NCBI GenBank assembly: GCA_027422505.1
Contig: JAPQWV010000354.1
Location: forward strand, 310,001 to 374,000
Source of the DNA: Craterostigma plantagineum
Taxonomy: Eukaryota; Streptophyta; Magnoliopsida; Lamiales; Linderniaceae
DNA: 64,000 nt
Direction: 5' to 3'
This document shows, in pieces, positions 1-10,175 of the stretch; the stretch's first letter is position 1; the number at the start of each line of letters is the position of its first letter. Both the position numbers and the translations under genes were made by a program. The notes under the pieces are model-generated. The model had not been told where the DNA came from, did not search any database, and worked only from the letters and a program-made list of their open reading frames with translations.

Positions 1-609
1 CATCAAGAATGTGAGGACATATTCCTCATCAAGGTAGCTCTTGAAGACATTCACTCCTTCGCATGTGCACTGATAAGATGGCATGTAGTTGATCAATTCG
101 TCCCATAAAGTCTTCATCTTGGTGAAGTAGACTCCAATGGATGCTGATTCTTGGGCAAGATTCATTAGGTCTTTCTTAATCTGGAAAATCCTTGGTCTAT
201 TTGATTGCCCAAACATTTCTTCAAGATCAACCTACACCTCTCTAGCTGTTGAATTGTAGAGGATGCTAGCCGAGATCTCTTTCGATACTGCGTTAAGAAT
301 CCAATAGATTATGATATTATTGTTTTTCTTCCAAGATGTCACTTGATTCTGATCTGTAGCAGATGGAGGCTTAATGGTGCCATTTATGAATCCTTCTTTA
401 TTTCTACCAACTAGTGAGATCATCATGGCTCTACTCCATGTTGCATAATTCTCTCCATTCAGACGCTCATGGACCAATTGCTGCCCAGCTGAGTCATTGT
501 TGTTGAGATAAAAAGGATCATTCAGCAGTGTTACAGCCGTGGTATTTGATGTGTTTGATGATGATGGTGGTTCTGATTCTGCCATTGAACTTGATGCAGT
601 GTGAAGCAA
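1..609 (-). pseudogene. copia gag polyprotein, N-terminal part, with nonsense codon
   Basis: The protein starts with a Ser/Thr-rich leader and then the copia gag N-terminal signature (NDPFYLNNNDSAGQQLV, then ERLNGENYATWSRAM), matching the GAG-polypeptide-of-LTR-copia (Retrotran_gag_3) family. The following region belongs to the UBN2-type gag domain. After the residues STAREV a TAG stands where relatives have Trp (TGG), and the same frame stays open beyond it (VDLEEMFGQSNRPRIFQIKK) to the window edge. The copy therefore carries at least one nonsense mutation. Gag is the structural protein of the cytoplasmic virus-like particle. Zinc knuckle and pol would lie to the left of the window. Confidence 0.85.
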
Positions 610-660
610 AGATCTTCGATGGATTACAAGAATCTTGATCTATCTTGGCTCAAGAACTTG

Positions 661-672
661 GCTCTGATACCA
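661..672 (-). other. tRNA-iMet primer binding site of the left copia element
   Basis: The minus strand reads TGGTATCAGAGC, the standard copia primer site complementary to the 3' end of initiator tRNA-Met. It lies between the LTR and gag. The gap to the proposed LTR end (9 bp) is longer than usual, so the LTR boundary may be slightly off. Confidence 0.85.
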
Positions 673-680
673 TATTAAAT

Positions 681-1035
681 CTGTGAATGCAATTCTTGGT
701 TTTGATCGACGGGAGAAGGTTGAAGAAAATAAAATAAATTCTCATTCATTAATTAAAATACATTGCGCGCAGGGTTTATTTACAGCCCAACTAACAATTC
801 GACCGTTAAACTTACTAAGTCGCTCCTAGCCTCACCATTTCAATTAAAAGGCCTTAAAAAGCCGACTTAACTAATAAAAAGGCCGACTAACTAATAAAAG
901 CATATTCCAATGACAAAACATTTATTCAGTATATTCAGTTGATCAAACAGACTTAAATGTCTGAGTTTCAGGTTGTCATCTCTGCTTGAGCTTCTTGTTG
1001 ATGTTGCTGTCTTGGAGTTGGTCTGAATTTCAACA
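681..1035 (-). repeat. putative 5' LTR of the left copia element
   Basis: On the minus strand the segment begins TGTTGAAATTC and ends GCATTCACA next to the primer site, giving TG...CA termini and a length of about 355 bp. No second LTR copy is in the window, so both borders are inferred. Confidence 0.5.
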
Positions 1036-1127
1036 TAAAGGACAAACTCTCAATGTAAAAACCTCTAACCATCATCATTAATCATCCATCATAATATCGT
1101 ACCAAAATTCTAAATAATTAAATACGA

Positions 1128-2774
1128 TCAGCCATGAACTAGTCCCGACGAAATCGCCATAAGCAATATCGCAGCGTCCTTTTCGTCCTCGGAGAAAAAA
1201 ACTCGATGCAACGCCAAGTTATTGCTCAAATTCGTCAGGAAATCTTCTACTTGCCCGACCTTCTTATGGCTATTATCGATAGGCATAGTCGAAGGAGAAG
1301 GCCCATCTGCCGTGGGCTTGAATCGTTTCTTTAAATGCGATGAATAAGCGCCTTTTTTATAGTTACATTTCGTCGCCTTCTCTTTGCGCTGTATTTTCGC
1401 CTTTGTTGGCTTCGTCTGCTTAGCGGAGGAAAAGGAAATTTCGTTGGCGTCGGCCGCCGCCGCCATGGCCTTCCTCGCCTTCCGTTGCCTTATGCCGCAT
1501 GCGTTGCAGAGCGACTATTATTCGCACAATCATTTCCAAGAAGACAAAAGAAAAGAAAATTATCAATACGAAAATTTGATCATTAGCATAACTTTTAAAG
1601 GGTTGAATCATAGTATCAAAATAGGGTTACATTCTATTGTAGACTTTTAATCTGTAGGGAGGTGGCATTATAGGGACAACGAATCTCGGGGTGACACTAT
1701 ACGAAAATAACTTTCAAAATTAAGAAATTTATGGAAATTATACACTGGAGTCCTAAATTTCGCCCCAAATTCTAGTACTTCGGCATATACGAGCGCTAAC
1801 TTGCATAACTAAGCAATTTTGTGACAAAATCTTTACCACGTATAATAACGTCCGTCCGCTAATCGCTTCATTTAAAGTTTTATCTCTATGACCCTCTAAT
1901 TCACTATCCCTATAATGACACACCCTAAATAATTAACCCTATGCGAGATAGAAGGGATTATTATCACCATATGATCGATCACATGTTACCAATCGATTCG
2001 CCTTACATGCAACTTGAGATGTTCGGACAATAGAATACTATTATTGATGTGGAGTAATAAAACTCTATCAAAAAAGATGAAGGGTTTTACTTGCCTTGGG
2101 GCCTTTAGGACCACTTCTCCAAAGAGGTGTTTTGGTCGTTTTGCAATCAGTACAAACCCTAACTTGGCTCATCATCATCATCATGTGATCATCTTCGTCG
2201 TGTGTGGGACTTTCCTTGCTTGTTTCGAAAAACTCGGAAGAATAAGGAGGAGAATATGATCGGCGCCTACGCAACTTTTGATCCTCGAGTTTATTATAAC
2301 CACTTCTTACGACCTTAATCGAAGCACAATTATTAGGGGCGGGAGTGTTATTCTTGATCCTGCGTATCATCCTAGGATTCGAAGTAGTACTACTTATGTC
2401 TTCATTCTCTAACACTAGTCTTTCTTGGTCTTGATCTTCGAATTTCTTCATACCAAGGCTCAGTTTGAAGTCACCATATGGGTCCTGTGATCGAAACAAG
2501 TGAAGATATATAACGATCTTCTAACTTAATTTACGCAAAATAATGCCCAAGAAAACAAGTTCCCAAAGAGACATACCGATGGATAGTGTTCTTGTCTAGA
2601 TAAACCTCGATTGATGAGATAATGATCATATATCGTTGTATGATCATACGTAGAACCAAAAAAGGAAGACGAAGAAGAACTACCAAAAGGGATTAAATTT
2701 ATTTGGCGATCGCCGTGATCTATGTCATAAATTTGGCGTATTGGATAAGGCGAAGGAGTAGAGTTTAGGTCCAT
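1128..2774 (-). CDS. B-class GATA transcription factor, GATA21/22 (GNC/GNL)-like, three exons
   Basis: A DNA-binding nuclear regulator; relatives GNC and GNL act in greening, chloroplast development and cytokinin/light responses. Exons on the minus strand: 2774-2577, 2484-2095 and 1514-1128, all phase 0, giving 324 residues. Start is the ATG at 2774 (MDLNSTPSPYPIRQ), followed by a Ser run. The C-X2-C-X18-C-X2-C zinc finger spans residues 177-202: VCTDCKTTKTPLWRSGP in exon 2, SLCNACGIRQRKARK in exon 3. The C-terminus ends in the LLM-domain motif (DEKDAAILLMAISSGLVHG) that defines this B-GATA subgroup. Intron 1 is GT-AG. Intron 2 fits only as GC-AG (AAG|GCAAGT), since the nearby GT would break the frame. 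Length and three-exon layout fit the family. A copia LTR starts 92 bp downstream. I see no disabling change. Whether it is GATA21, 22 or a paralogue cannot be told here. Confidence 0.92.
2087..2100 (-). other. probable GC donor of GATA intron 2
   Basis: The exon ends ...GGCCCCAAG and the intron begins GCAAGTAAAA. AAG|GCAAGT is a near-perfect match to the consensus of natural GC-AG introns. The acceptor is AATAATAG|TCG at 1515/1514, so intron 2 is 580 bp. Using the GT four bases downstream would add four bases and destroy the zinc finger. Confidence 0.8.
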
Positions 2775-3359
2775 TTTCGGAGCGTAAAACGCAAGGCCAA
2801 AAAAAAAAGTTCAGTTTCGCCGTTATTCTTACAATCTGAATGTTTGAGGAGAGTAGATTTATGGTTGTAGTGATATGAAATTGAGAGCAAGAGAGTCGTA
2901 AATAAAGCTGCAAATAAAGTCGGCATGCATATATATTATGGACATAAGGATATAGAAGCAGCACAATGACATGACAGAGAAAGGTTAATGAATGAAAGGT
3001 TCACGTGACTTCTTGATATCCAAACAAAACCATGTTAGAAAGACGACAAACTGTAAGTTAAAGAGAGAGAGATGATTACACTACTACCACACACGGCCAT
3101 TTTACAGAAACCTATCCTAAATATTAATTTTATTTACAGCTTCGATTTTACTCATAAGTCGGTACTATTATTTGTGATGGGAATTGAACAATGTTTGGAT
3201 CATTTAAAATAAACAAAGAAACTACTAGCTTTAATAGGTTTCCATTTACTCTCCTCAACCCTAAAAAATAAGAAATTTTCGACCGGCATATAGTTTGTAA
3301 CATATATGAGAATGAGATCATGCTATTATATATGATCAAGCCCAATGAAGGGTGCATAT

Positions 3360-3399
<40 letters not shown>

Positions 3400-4155
3400 A
3401 CTACTTCACATGTTGTAAGATTATGTCATCTGATTTGTTATGTAAAAGTCCAAGGAATTGCTTCATATGTATATATATGTAGTTTGCCAAAAAGCCAATG
3501 AATGCTTGCAGGCAATGGACAATGAATCCTCTTCCCAGACCCATATTGCCATGCAATGTATCAAAGTTATAAATGCATGCATTTACACTTTTCTCGGCAT
3601 CTCGTTTTCATATATTATATTGTTCCCATGATATATCGTCATTATCCTGTCAGCTCTCCATAATGGACCTGCTGTATATAATCCCTTGTGAAATATATAT
3701 GCATATATATGTTCTCTATGGAAAAATATGAGACTTTCGTTTATAGTATTTTATGCTTAATTCAATTATTTGAAACTAAAGCACATTTTAAACAAGGTCA
3801 AAAGGTACAATAACATAAACAATTTGTGGATGTTGTGGTTTCTTACCAAGAATAAAAAAAAAAAAAAAATCATAACAATAATTGAGGATAGTGTTTTATT
3901 GCATTCACTGAGGCTCTGAGGAAATGTAAGGCCCGTGTAGCCTCTCTTGGCATTACTTGAGCAGTAACGAAGTTGAAAGTATGGTTCCGTCTGGAAATTT
4001 TGGACAGTAATGATATTTCATAGACAAGTTGTTTGATAAAGAAAATCAAGTAAGTTTAATTTTTCCTTTTTTTTTTTTATGAAATATAACAAGTTTTGTC
4101 TCTCGTGTTGCAGGTTTCGAGTTAACCGAGTTAAATCATTACTTTAGGTAAATTT
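2775..4155. other. upstream region of the GATA gene and AT-rich spacer
   Basis: There is no coding signal. For the minus-strand GATA gene a possible TATA box (TATATAT complement) lies at 2930-2936, about 155 bp before the ATG. A short GA run is at 3062-3072 and a long (TA)n tract at 3362-3396. The TATA assignment is a guess in such AT-rich DNA. I see nothing else in this stretch. Confidence 0.4.
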
Positions 4156-4353
4156 GAATATATGCAGTATACAATAATTACTCACTTTAGCGAAATCTTT
4201 CTATCTAAACTTGCATGGTTTGTACACAGGCCTCTTGATTTAAGCTTTGGGTGTGAATATATGCAGTATACAATAATTACTCACTTTAGCGAAATCTTTC
4301 TATCTAAACTTGCATGGTTTGTACACAGGCCTCTTGATTTAAGCTTTGGGTGT
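4156..4353. repeat. perfect 99-bp tandem duplication
   Basis: Bases 4156-4254 (from GAATATATGCAGTATAC to TTTGGGTGT) are repeated without change at 4255-4353. Because 99 is a multiple of three, a short open frame crosses both units and repeats a 33-residue peptide. That frame has no other sign of coding. Confidence 0.95.
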
Positions 4354-4450
4354 AGTTATCATTTAATAAATATGTCCAGTGCTGTTATTTCTTTTTAACA
4401 TATTTAACTCCAATAGTCTCAGAAATTTAAACTATATATATATATATATA

Positions 4451-4830
4451 GGTTTGCTATGGTGCCCACCTACCGTGAGTAACTACCGTGAGCACCATAA
4501 ACAAATCTCTCAATTGTTTGATTTTTATCGATTCTCAACGACGCCAACACCTTCGTAGATCCTCTCATATCCATTGCTAACCTAAATCGCTATCTCAAAC
4601 ACGTTAATTTTTAAGAAAATTCATTATTTCTTATTCACTATGGACGACATATCGAGGTGATGATTTTCTAAAAAATAACGTGTTTGAGATAGCGATTTAG
4701 GTTTGCAATGGATATGAGAGGTCTACGGAGGTGCTGGCGTCGTTGAGAATCGATAAAAATCAAACAATTGAGATATTTGCTTATGGTGCTCACGGTGGTT
4801 GCTCACGGTAGGTTGGCACCATAGCAAACC
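4451..4830. mobile_element. foldback MITE inserted in a (TA)n microsatellite
   Basis: The element begins GGTTTGCTATGGTGCC and ends with the reverse complement GGCACCATAGCAAACC. The two arms (about 170 bp each, roughly 94% alike by eye) leave a loop of about 40 bp, so almost the whole 380 bp folds into one hairpin. Both sides are (TA)n. There is no coding capacity. This resembles MITEs that target TA microsatellites (for example Micron in rice) or a TA-targeting mariner-type MITE; the superfamily is not certain. Confidence 0.85.
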
Positions 4831-4857
<27 letters not shown>

Positions 4858-4862
<5 letters not shown>

Positions 4863-5459
4863 GGGTTGAGCGGTAATTCTTCGGGCACAGCGCAAGGTTG
4901 ATTTTTTGGACTCGCGACAATTTTGTTGGACAATATAAAACCAAAATGACGCCAAAAGAGAACACAAGATTTTTACGTGGTTCGGCCAATACCGCCTACC
5001 TCCACGTAGAGCACCAGCTTTACTATATTGAGAATATTACACCGTACAAAATAACGCTCGTGTTTAAACCCAAACCCGAGACCCCTTACCCACCCGGGTA
5101 ATGTTTTTGTACCTATTCCCAACTACCCCAATAAAACAAAAACTTGCTCTCACCCTTATCCACCCGGATAAGTTTACCTCTCACTATTACTCTCTAACTG
5201 AACTTCTCACTTAATTTGGAATAACTGAAGAATCCTCAGCCTATTTATAGATGTCTTCAGCTCTTCTGGACCACTCGAAACCGGTGGTCAGGAATCCGCC
5301 GCGTCGCCAGTTGATATGGGCCGCTCATTCTTTATCTTTAAGATTTTTCTTTTTCTTTATATATATAAAATAATATTATAATATTATATAATATTATTTT
5401 ATTATTATTTTTTTTCTTCTTTTCAAATACGGCTGCCCTCATGGGCGGCTGGCCTATCA
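4858..5459 (-). repeat. 3' LTR (on minus strand) of the gag-only copia element
   Basis: Matches 7145-7752 from GTTGGGGTTGAGCGG to GGCTGGCCTATCA, with TG...CA ends on the plus strand. It differs by a few substitutions and small indels (for example the CCTCCACGTAGAGC region) and by microsatellite length. Confidence 0.93.
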
Positions 5460-5472
5460 ATTCTCCCCCGCC
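5460..5472 (-). other. polypurine tract of the gag-only copia element
   Basis: The minus strand reads GGCGGGGGAGAAT immediately before the LTR start TGATAGGCC, the normal position for the plus-strand primer. Confidence 0.85.
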
Positions 5473-5664
5473 AGCCGCATTCGACATCTATCCGAGCATC
5501 GTCTTCAGCACCGTAAAACACTCATCCCAGCGAGTCTGTCTTAGAGTAACCCGTTCGTCACGAACGTCCATTGGCCTTCCTTGTACCAGCTACACATAAC
5601 CGAATCAGGTCCTACCAACTTGATTCACCTGCGGCCAATCCTATGTGCAGCTGCCGAACCGACT

Positions 5665-6996
5665 CTACCCGTCGATTCTGAAGAGGGACTTCGACGCAAC
5701 CCCTTCTCCAGCAGGACTTCCCTTCTCACGATCGTCTGCCTTTCCACCACGTGCGCGCGATTTTCGTGTACCCATCGAAGTCAGAGTGTTTTGTACCACA
5801 CTCTCATCCAGACGATACAAACCTCCACGCTCTTCTCCCTTCAGTAGGACTTTTCCGCCACGTGTGCTTTTACAGACTCCCCCTTCTATGAAACTCTCAT
5901 AGCCCTTGGAATCTAACTGGCTCAAAGATATTACATTCTTCCGTAACTTTGGGACAAAGATCACACCACCCAAAGCCCGCACCACTCCATCAGTCATTTT
6001 GATCTTCACAGTTCCAACACCACGAACCGCATGACGGTATCCATCAGCCATGGAAACCGAACCTCTTCGTATCTTCTGGAACGTATCAAAATATTTTCTT
6101 TCGGAGCAAATATGGTACTTCGACCCTGAATCCAATATCCATTCATCCTGAGAATGAGCGTCATCATTGTAGACTGTGAGAACGTCTACAACATCATCTG
6201 TATCCTGTGCTATCATGGCTGTGGAATTTTTCTCGCCATTCCCGTCCTTCCTCCAAGTCGGACAGTTCCTCTTGATATGTCCCGGCTCACCACACTTGTA
6301 GCACATGATTCCCTTCCCGCCATTCTTTGATTTGGACCTGCTGCTACCTCCAAATTCCCTGGCGTGAAACCTTCCTCTACGATTCTCCCCGTGTATAGCC
6401 AACGTCGAATTTTGACTATCCCCATAATTTGATCGTCTCCTCTTTTCATGCGCCAAAAGAGTTGACTGCACATCCACCATCTTCACCGTCGTCTTTCCGT
6501 ACAAGATGGTTGTGACCAAATTATCATAAGAATCAGGAAGCGAGGTAAGAAGTAAAGGGGCTTTATCTTCTTCCTCCAACTTTACTTCAACTTTTATAAG
6601 TTGATCCACAAGTCCGTTGAACACGCTAATATGATCCATGAGATTCCCACCTTCCTCCATCTTCAGCCGGTACAACTCCCGCTTCAGATCTAACTTTGTG
6701 GTCAAGTTCTTCCCGAGATGCAACTCCTCCAACTTCGCCCACAAGTCTGGTGCAGAATCCTCATTAACAACATTATTAATAATGTTATCCGCAATGTACA
6801 GACGGATTGTGCTGACACATCTTGACCCCAAATCCTCCCAGTCTTCTTGTGTCATTTTCTTCGGCTTTCCCTTTTCCCCTTTCAAAGCCTTAGCCAACCC
6901 TTGATGAACAAGAATATTCTTCACTCGTCTCTGCCACAGAGTAAAACTCCCCGTACCATCAAATTGTCGCACTTTGAAACTGTTCTCCGTCGCCAT
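5665..6996 (-). CDS. copia gag-protease polyprotein, pol absent
   Basis: Start is the ATG at 6996 (MATENSFKVRQFDGTGSF), the usual copia gag start; an upstream in-frame extension is probably not used. The protein has 443 residues. The UBN2-type gag domain covers about residues 1-200. A CCHC zinc knuckle (CYKCGEPGHIKRNC) lies near residue 232. The aspartic protease motif (WILDSGSKYHIC) is near residue 290, followed by the start of the pre-integrase region (GLYRLDES). The protein then ends in about 45 unrelated basic/Gly-rich residues instead of integrase. There is no internal stop, so it may still make particles. It sits between PBS (7131-7142) and PPT (5460-5472) of a two-LTR element, so the pol loss is built into the element rather than an assembly break. 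Confidence 0.9.
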   Translation of the reverse strand: MATENSFKVRQFDGTGSFTLWQRRVKNILVHQGLAKALKGEKGKPKKMTQEDWEDLGSRCVSTIRLYIADNIINNVVNEDSAPDLWAKLEELHLGKNLTTKLDLKRELYRLKMEEGGNLMDHISVFNGLVDQLIKVEVKLEEEDKAPLLLTSLPDSYDNLVTTILYGKTTVKMVDVQSTLLAHEKRRRSNYGDSQNSTLAIHGENRRGRFHAREFGGSSRSKSKNGGKGIMCYKCGEPGHIKRNCPTWRKDGNGEKNSTAMIAQDTDDVVDVLTVYNDDAHSQDEWILDSGSKYHICSERKYFDTFQKIRRGSVSMADGYRHAVRGVGTVKIKMTDGVVRALGGVIFVPKLRKNVISLSQLDSKGYESFIEGGVCKSTRGGKVLLKGEERGGLYRLDESVVQNTLTSMGTRKSRARGGKADDREKGSPAGEGVASKSLFRIDG

Positions 6997-7130
6997 TATC
7001 CTTGCAGAAATTCGACAGCTTTGGCCTGACACTGACTACCCCGTAACGAACCTTCTTGATATCTTTTCTGATGTGGAAGATCAGACAAAGCTGCAACCAC
7101 AGAGCATACTCAGAATATCAATTAGGCTTG

Positions 7131-7142
7131 GCTCTGATACCA
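7131..7142 (-). other. tRNA-iMet primer binding site of the gag-only copia element
   Basis: The minus strand reads TGGTATCAGAGC, two bases inside the 5' LTR. Confidence 0.9.
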
Positions 7143-7144
7143 CT

Positions 7145-7752
7145 CGTTGGGGTTGAGCGGTAATTCTTCGGGCACAGCGGAAGGTTGATATTTTGGACTC
7201 GCGACAATTTTGTTGGACAATATAAAACCAAAATGACGCCAAAAGAGAACACAAGATTTTTACGTGGTTCGGCCAATACCGCCTACCTCACGAGCACCAG
7301 CTTTACTATATTGAGAATATTACACCGTACAAAATAACGCTCGTATTTAAACCCAAACCCGAGACCCCTTACCCACCCGGGTAATGTTTTTGTACCTATT
7401 CCCAACTACCCCAATAAAACAAAAACTTGCTCTCACCCTTATCCACCCGGATAAGTTTACCTCTCACTATTACTCTCTAACTGAACTTCTCACTTAATTT
7501 GGGATGATAATAACTGAAGAATCCTCAGCCTATTTATAGATGTCTTCAGCTCTTCTGGACCACTCGAAACCGGTGGTCAGGAATCCGCCGCGTCGCCAGT
7601 TGATATGGGCCGCTCATTCTTTATCTTTAAGATTTTTCTTTTTCTTTATATATATATATAAAATAATATTATAATATTATATAATATTATTTTATTATTA
7701 TTTTTTTTCTTCTTTTCAAATACGGCTGCCCTCATGGGCGGCTGGCCTATCA
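7145..7752 (-). repeat. 5' LTR (on minus strand) of the gag-only copia element
   Basis: A near-identical partner of 4858-5459. The inner terminal dinucleotide is CG rather than TG on the plus strand, a single change from the canonical end. Confidence 0.92.
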
Positions 7753-9490
7753 TATATATATATATATATATGATTTCTTATCATTAACGTGCGTGGCATA
7801 TTTATCCTAGGATGATAACTACATATACATGCTATTTGCATCAGCGGAAATACCCGTACGTCCCCAAAGACAAATATTTTGAGTTAAATGGATACAAAAA
7901 GCGTATAGTTAAAATAAAATCAACGTCGTCTTGATGTGTATTTGGAGATCATAAAGCAGCTCAATAATTTTGAATGATGAAAAGATGGGCTACGTATGAA
8001 GGCGGATCAACAGTTGCTCTTGAAAAGAGATTATTATCACAAATATTCATATATATCTATATATATATATATATATATATTTTATGTTCCATGGCCACTG
8101 AAATCGAACGTATGTCCAAACCTACGTAGCTTTCACTATTCGCCGTTTCAAAATTTGGGGGACCATCGCCTTTGATAATTCATATTATTCTATGTAGTTA
8201 GAGTTATTTTGAATTACGGAATATTAAGTTAATTTTTATTTTCGATTTTTTTTGAATATTTAAAAGAAAAAAATTGACTTTTAAAGATATAATTGGAATA
8301 GATACTACAATGAATAGTAAATCTGTAATCCTGCATTAGTACACCGAATTAAATGGAGATTGCTCCGTGTTTATTGGTAGTAGATATAGCAAAATAACAT
8401 TTTATTGTATAATTTGATAATTCCGTAAAATTTAAAATTTGAGAAGTAAATGTAAATTGGTACAATAATATCTATTTTATATTTAGGGTGATGAGTGGCT
8501 ATCAACTGTCATCTGTTTTGTAATTTTATTTACAAATTGATTCCATTATTAATTATTTAATTGAATAATTCTTATATCACATCTAAATTTTATTTATTCT
8601 ACTTACACCCCTACAATTTATTTAACCTTTTATATCTTTTAAAGTTATCTTTCATTTATTAAATATTTAAATGCATGGAGTGCATGTATATTAGTGTTTG
8701 TTAATAAGCTTTAACATAAATTTATTAGAGTGTTTGGAAGCACTTTCTAGACAAAAAAATCACTTTTAAAAATGGACTTTTTCAATATATATGTGTTTAA
8801 TAGTGTTTGGTAAAATTCACAATTGAAAATCCACTTTAATTAAGATGTGAACGTGCTTCATCAAAAGTATTGGCTTATATAAAATGGTTCATTTAAAATT
8901 AATCGCCAAATGCTATAAATTTTAGCAAATGAAATTGATAATTAAATAAAATTCTGAAAATTCTAGCAAGTTGTTGAGTGGCTCACGCTCACGCCCCCAC
9001 TTGGTTATTATGGTCTACATCCATTAATTCGAGGACATCAAAATTTCAAGAAAATTTTATATATAGAACTCGAAGATTACTTGAAGTAAAGTTCTGTTAG
9101 AGCCCTTTATTTTCGAATTTATCATGTTTTTTCTTTTTTCTTTTGGAAAAGGTAAGCCTGAAGTCATGATTTTTCAAAACGATCATCCAAGTGTAAATGG
9201 TTATTTATCCTTTTCACTAACGTTCATCATCATCTTCAACTATCAGTGTTTGAAGGATCGAACGCATTGACATGAAGTGTTATTGAGACTTTTTGTAGAG
9301 ATCATCAGCGAAAAAACTTTCCAATTTTTTGAAGTAGAAATGATTGTGTATTTTCTTTTATTTGAATATCAAATAATTCGCAATATAGTACATGAGAATA
9401 GATAAAATTTAACGGGCTCCATCTCTATTTATTCCTCTGATTCTTCACTTGCATGACTTTTGAAAGACTTGGGAAAATTCTTGATCTTGA
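7753..9490. other. AT-rich intergenic stretch without recognisable genes
   Basis: It begins with (TA)n at 7753-7771, the other side of the tract hit by the copia element and MITE. A second (TA)n lies near 8050-8078. I see no reading frame, RNA gene or clear inverted-repeat element. Confidence 0.6.
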
Positions 9491-9509
9491 TCTTCCTTGA
9501 TTTGGGCAT

Positions 9510-9745
9510 TCGTTAAGTTCCGTCGTGGGCCTTTGGGCTTGATCACGAACTTAATACATGAACTTGGAGAACTTTTTTTCTTTGTATGGGCGTTGCTTCG
9601 TGGGCTTCTGGGCTTGATCACGAATCTTAGTGAATGTTTCTTCGTGGGACTTTGGACTGAATCACGAAGCTGTCTCGGACCTGATGCTTATCAAAGATGC
9701 TTTGTTCGTGGGCTTGAACTTGATCACGAACTTAGCATTTTAGTC
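9510..9745. repeat. degenerate tandem repeat, CGTGGGCTT...TTGATCACGAACTTA units
   Basis: At least four imperfect copies of a unit of roughly 60-80 bp follow one another, each with CGTGGGNCTTNGG then a TTGATCACGAA core. A frame of 105 residues across it only reflects the repeat. Confidence 0.75.
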
Positions 9746-9750
9746 ATTTC

Positions 9751-10175
9751 GAACTTTTCTTCGGACATGAACAACTTCGAAAGAATGCTTTTGAAAAGAC
9801 TTATATCGATCTGACGAAGCTTCGCACTATCCCGCCTTTCGATCCGAAAACGAACAACTTCGAAAGAATTGAATGCTTTTAGAAAGACTTATACGAAGCT
9901 TCGCACTATCCCGCCTTTCGATCCGAACACGAGCAACTTCGAAAGAATTGAATGCTTTTAGAAAGACTTATATCGTCTGACGAAGCTTCGTACCATCCCG
10001 CTTTCGATCTGAACACGAGCAACTTCGAAAGAAATGAATGCTTTTTAGAAAGACTTCTATCGTCTGACGAAGCTTCGTACTCGATTCTCGTCTTTGGACT
10101 ACAATTTGAACACGATGAACTTCGTTGAGAGAATTGAATGCTTTAAAAGTCTTATATCGTCTCTTGAGGTTTCGC
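9751..10175. repeat. degenerate tandem repeat, CAACTTCGAAAGAATTGAATGC units
   Basis: Five imperfect units. The CAACTTCGAAAG core starts near 9772, 9855, 9934 and 10020, with a decayed copy near 10118; spacing is 79-98 bp. Each unit also contains GACGAAGCTTCG and CCCGCCTTTCGATC. This is distinct from the preceding family but directly adjacent to it. Confidence 0.8.

Larger units (their letters stand above)
1..1035 (-). mobile_element. Ty1/copia retrotransposon, 5' part only, cut by window edge
   Basis: On the minus strand the order is a putative 5' LTR (681-1035), a tRNA-iMet primer site (661-672) and then a gag reading frame running off position 1. This is the usual 5' architecture of a copia element. 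The element lies in the same orientation as the neighbouring GATA gene and its LTR begins about 92 bp beyond the GATA stop codon. The right LTR boundary is inferred only from TG/CA ends, because the other LTR and the target duplication lie outside the window. Confidence 0.8.
4858..7752 (-). mobile_element. complete non-autonomous copia element encoding only gag-protease (TR-GAG type)
   Basis: A 2,895-bp element with two LTRs of 602 and 608 bp (about 98% alike by eye), a tRNA-iMet primer site, a polypurine tract and one gag-protease frame. Integrase, reverse transcriptase and RNase H are absent. Both flanks read TATAT (4853-4857, 7753-7757), consistent with a 5-bp target duplication, but the target is a (TA)n tract so this is weak. 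The similar LTRs point to recent movement, presumably with enzymes supplied by another copia element. Confidence 0.9.

Noticed and set aside
2014..2259. Open frame of 81 codons on the plus strand
   Set aside because: It is the antisense shadow of GATA exon 2 and has no family features.
4162..4398. 78-codon frame with an internally repeated peptide
   Set aside because: The repeat is explained by the perfect 99-bp DNA duplication; no start context, homology or conserved codons.
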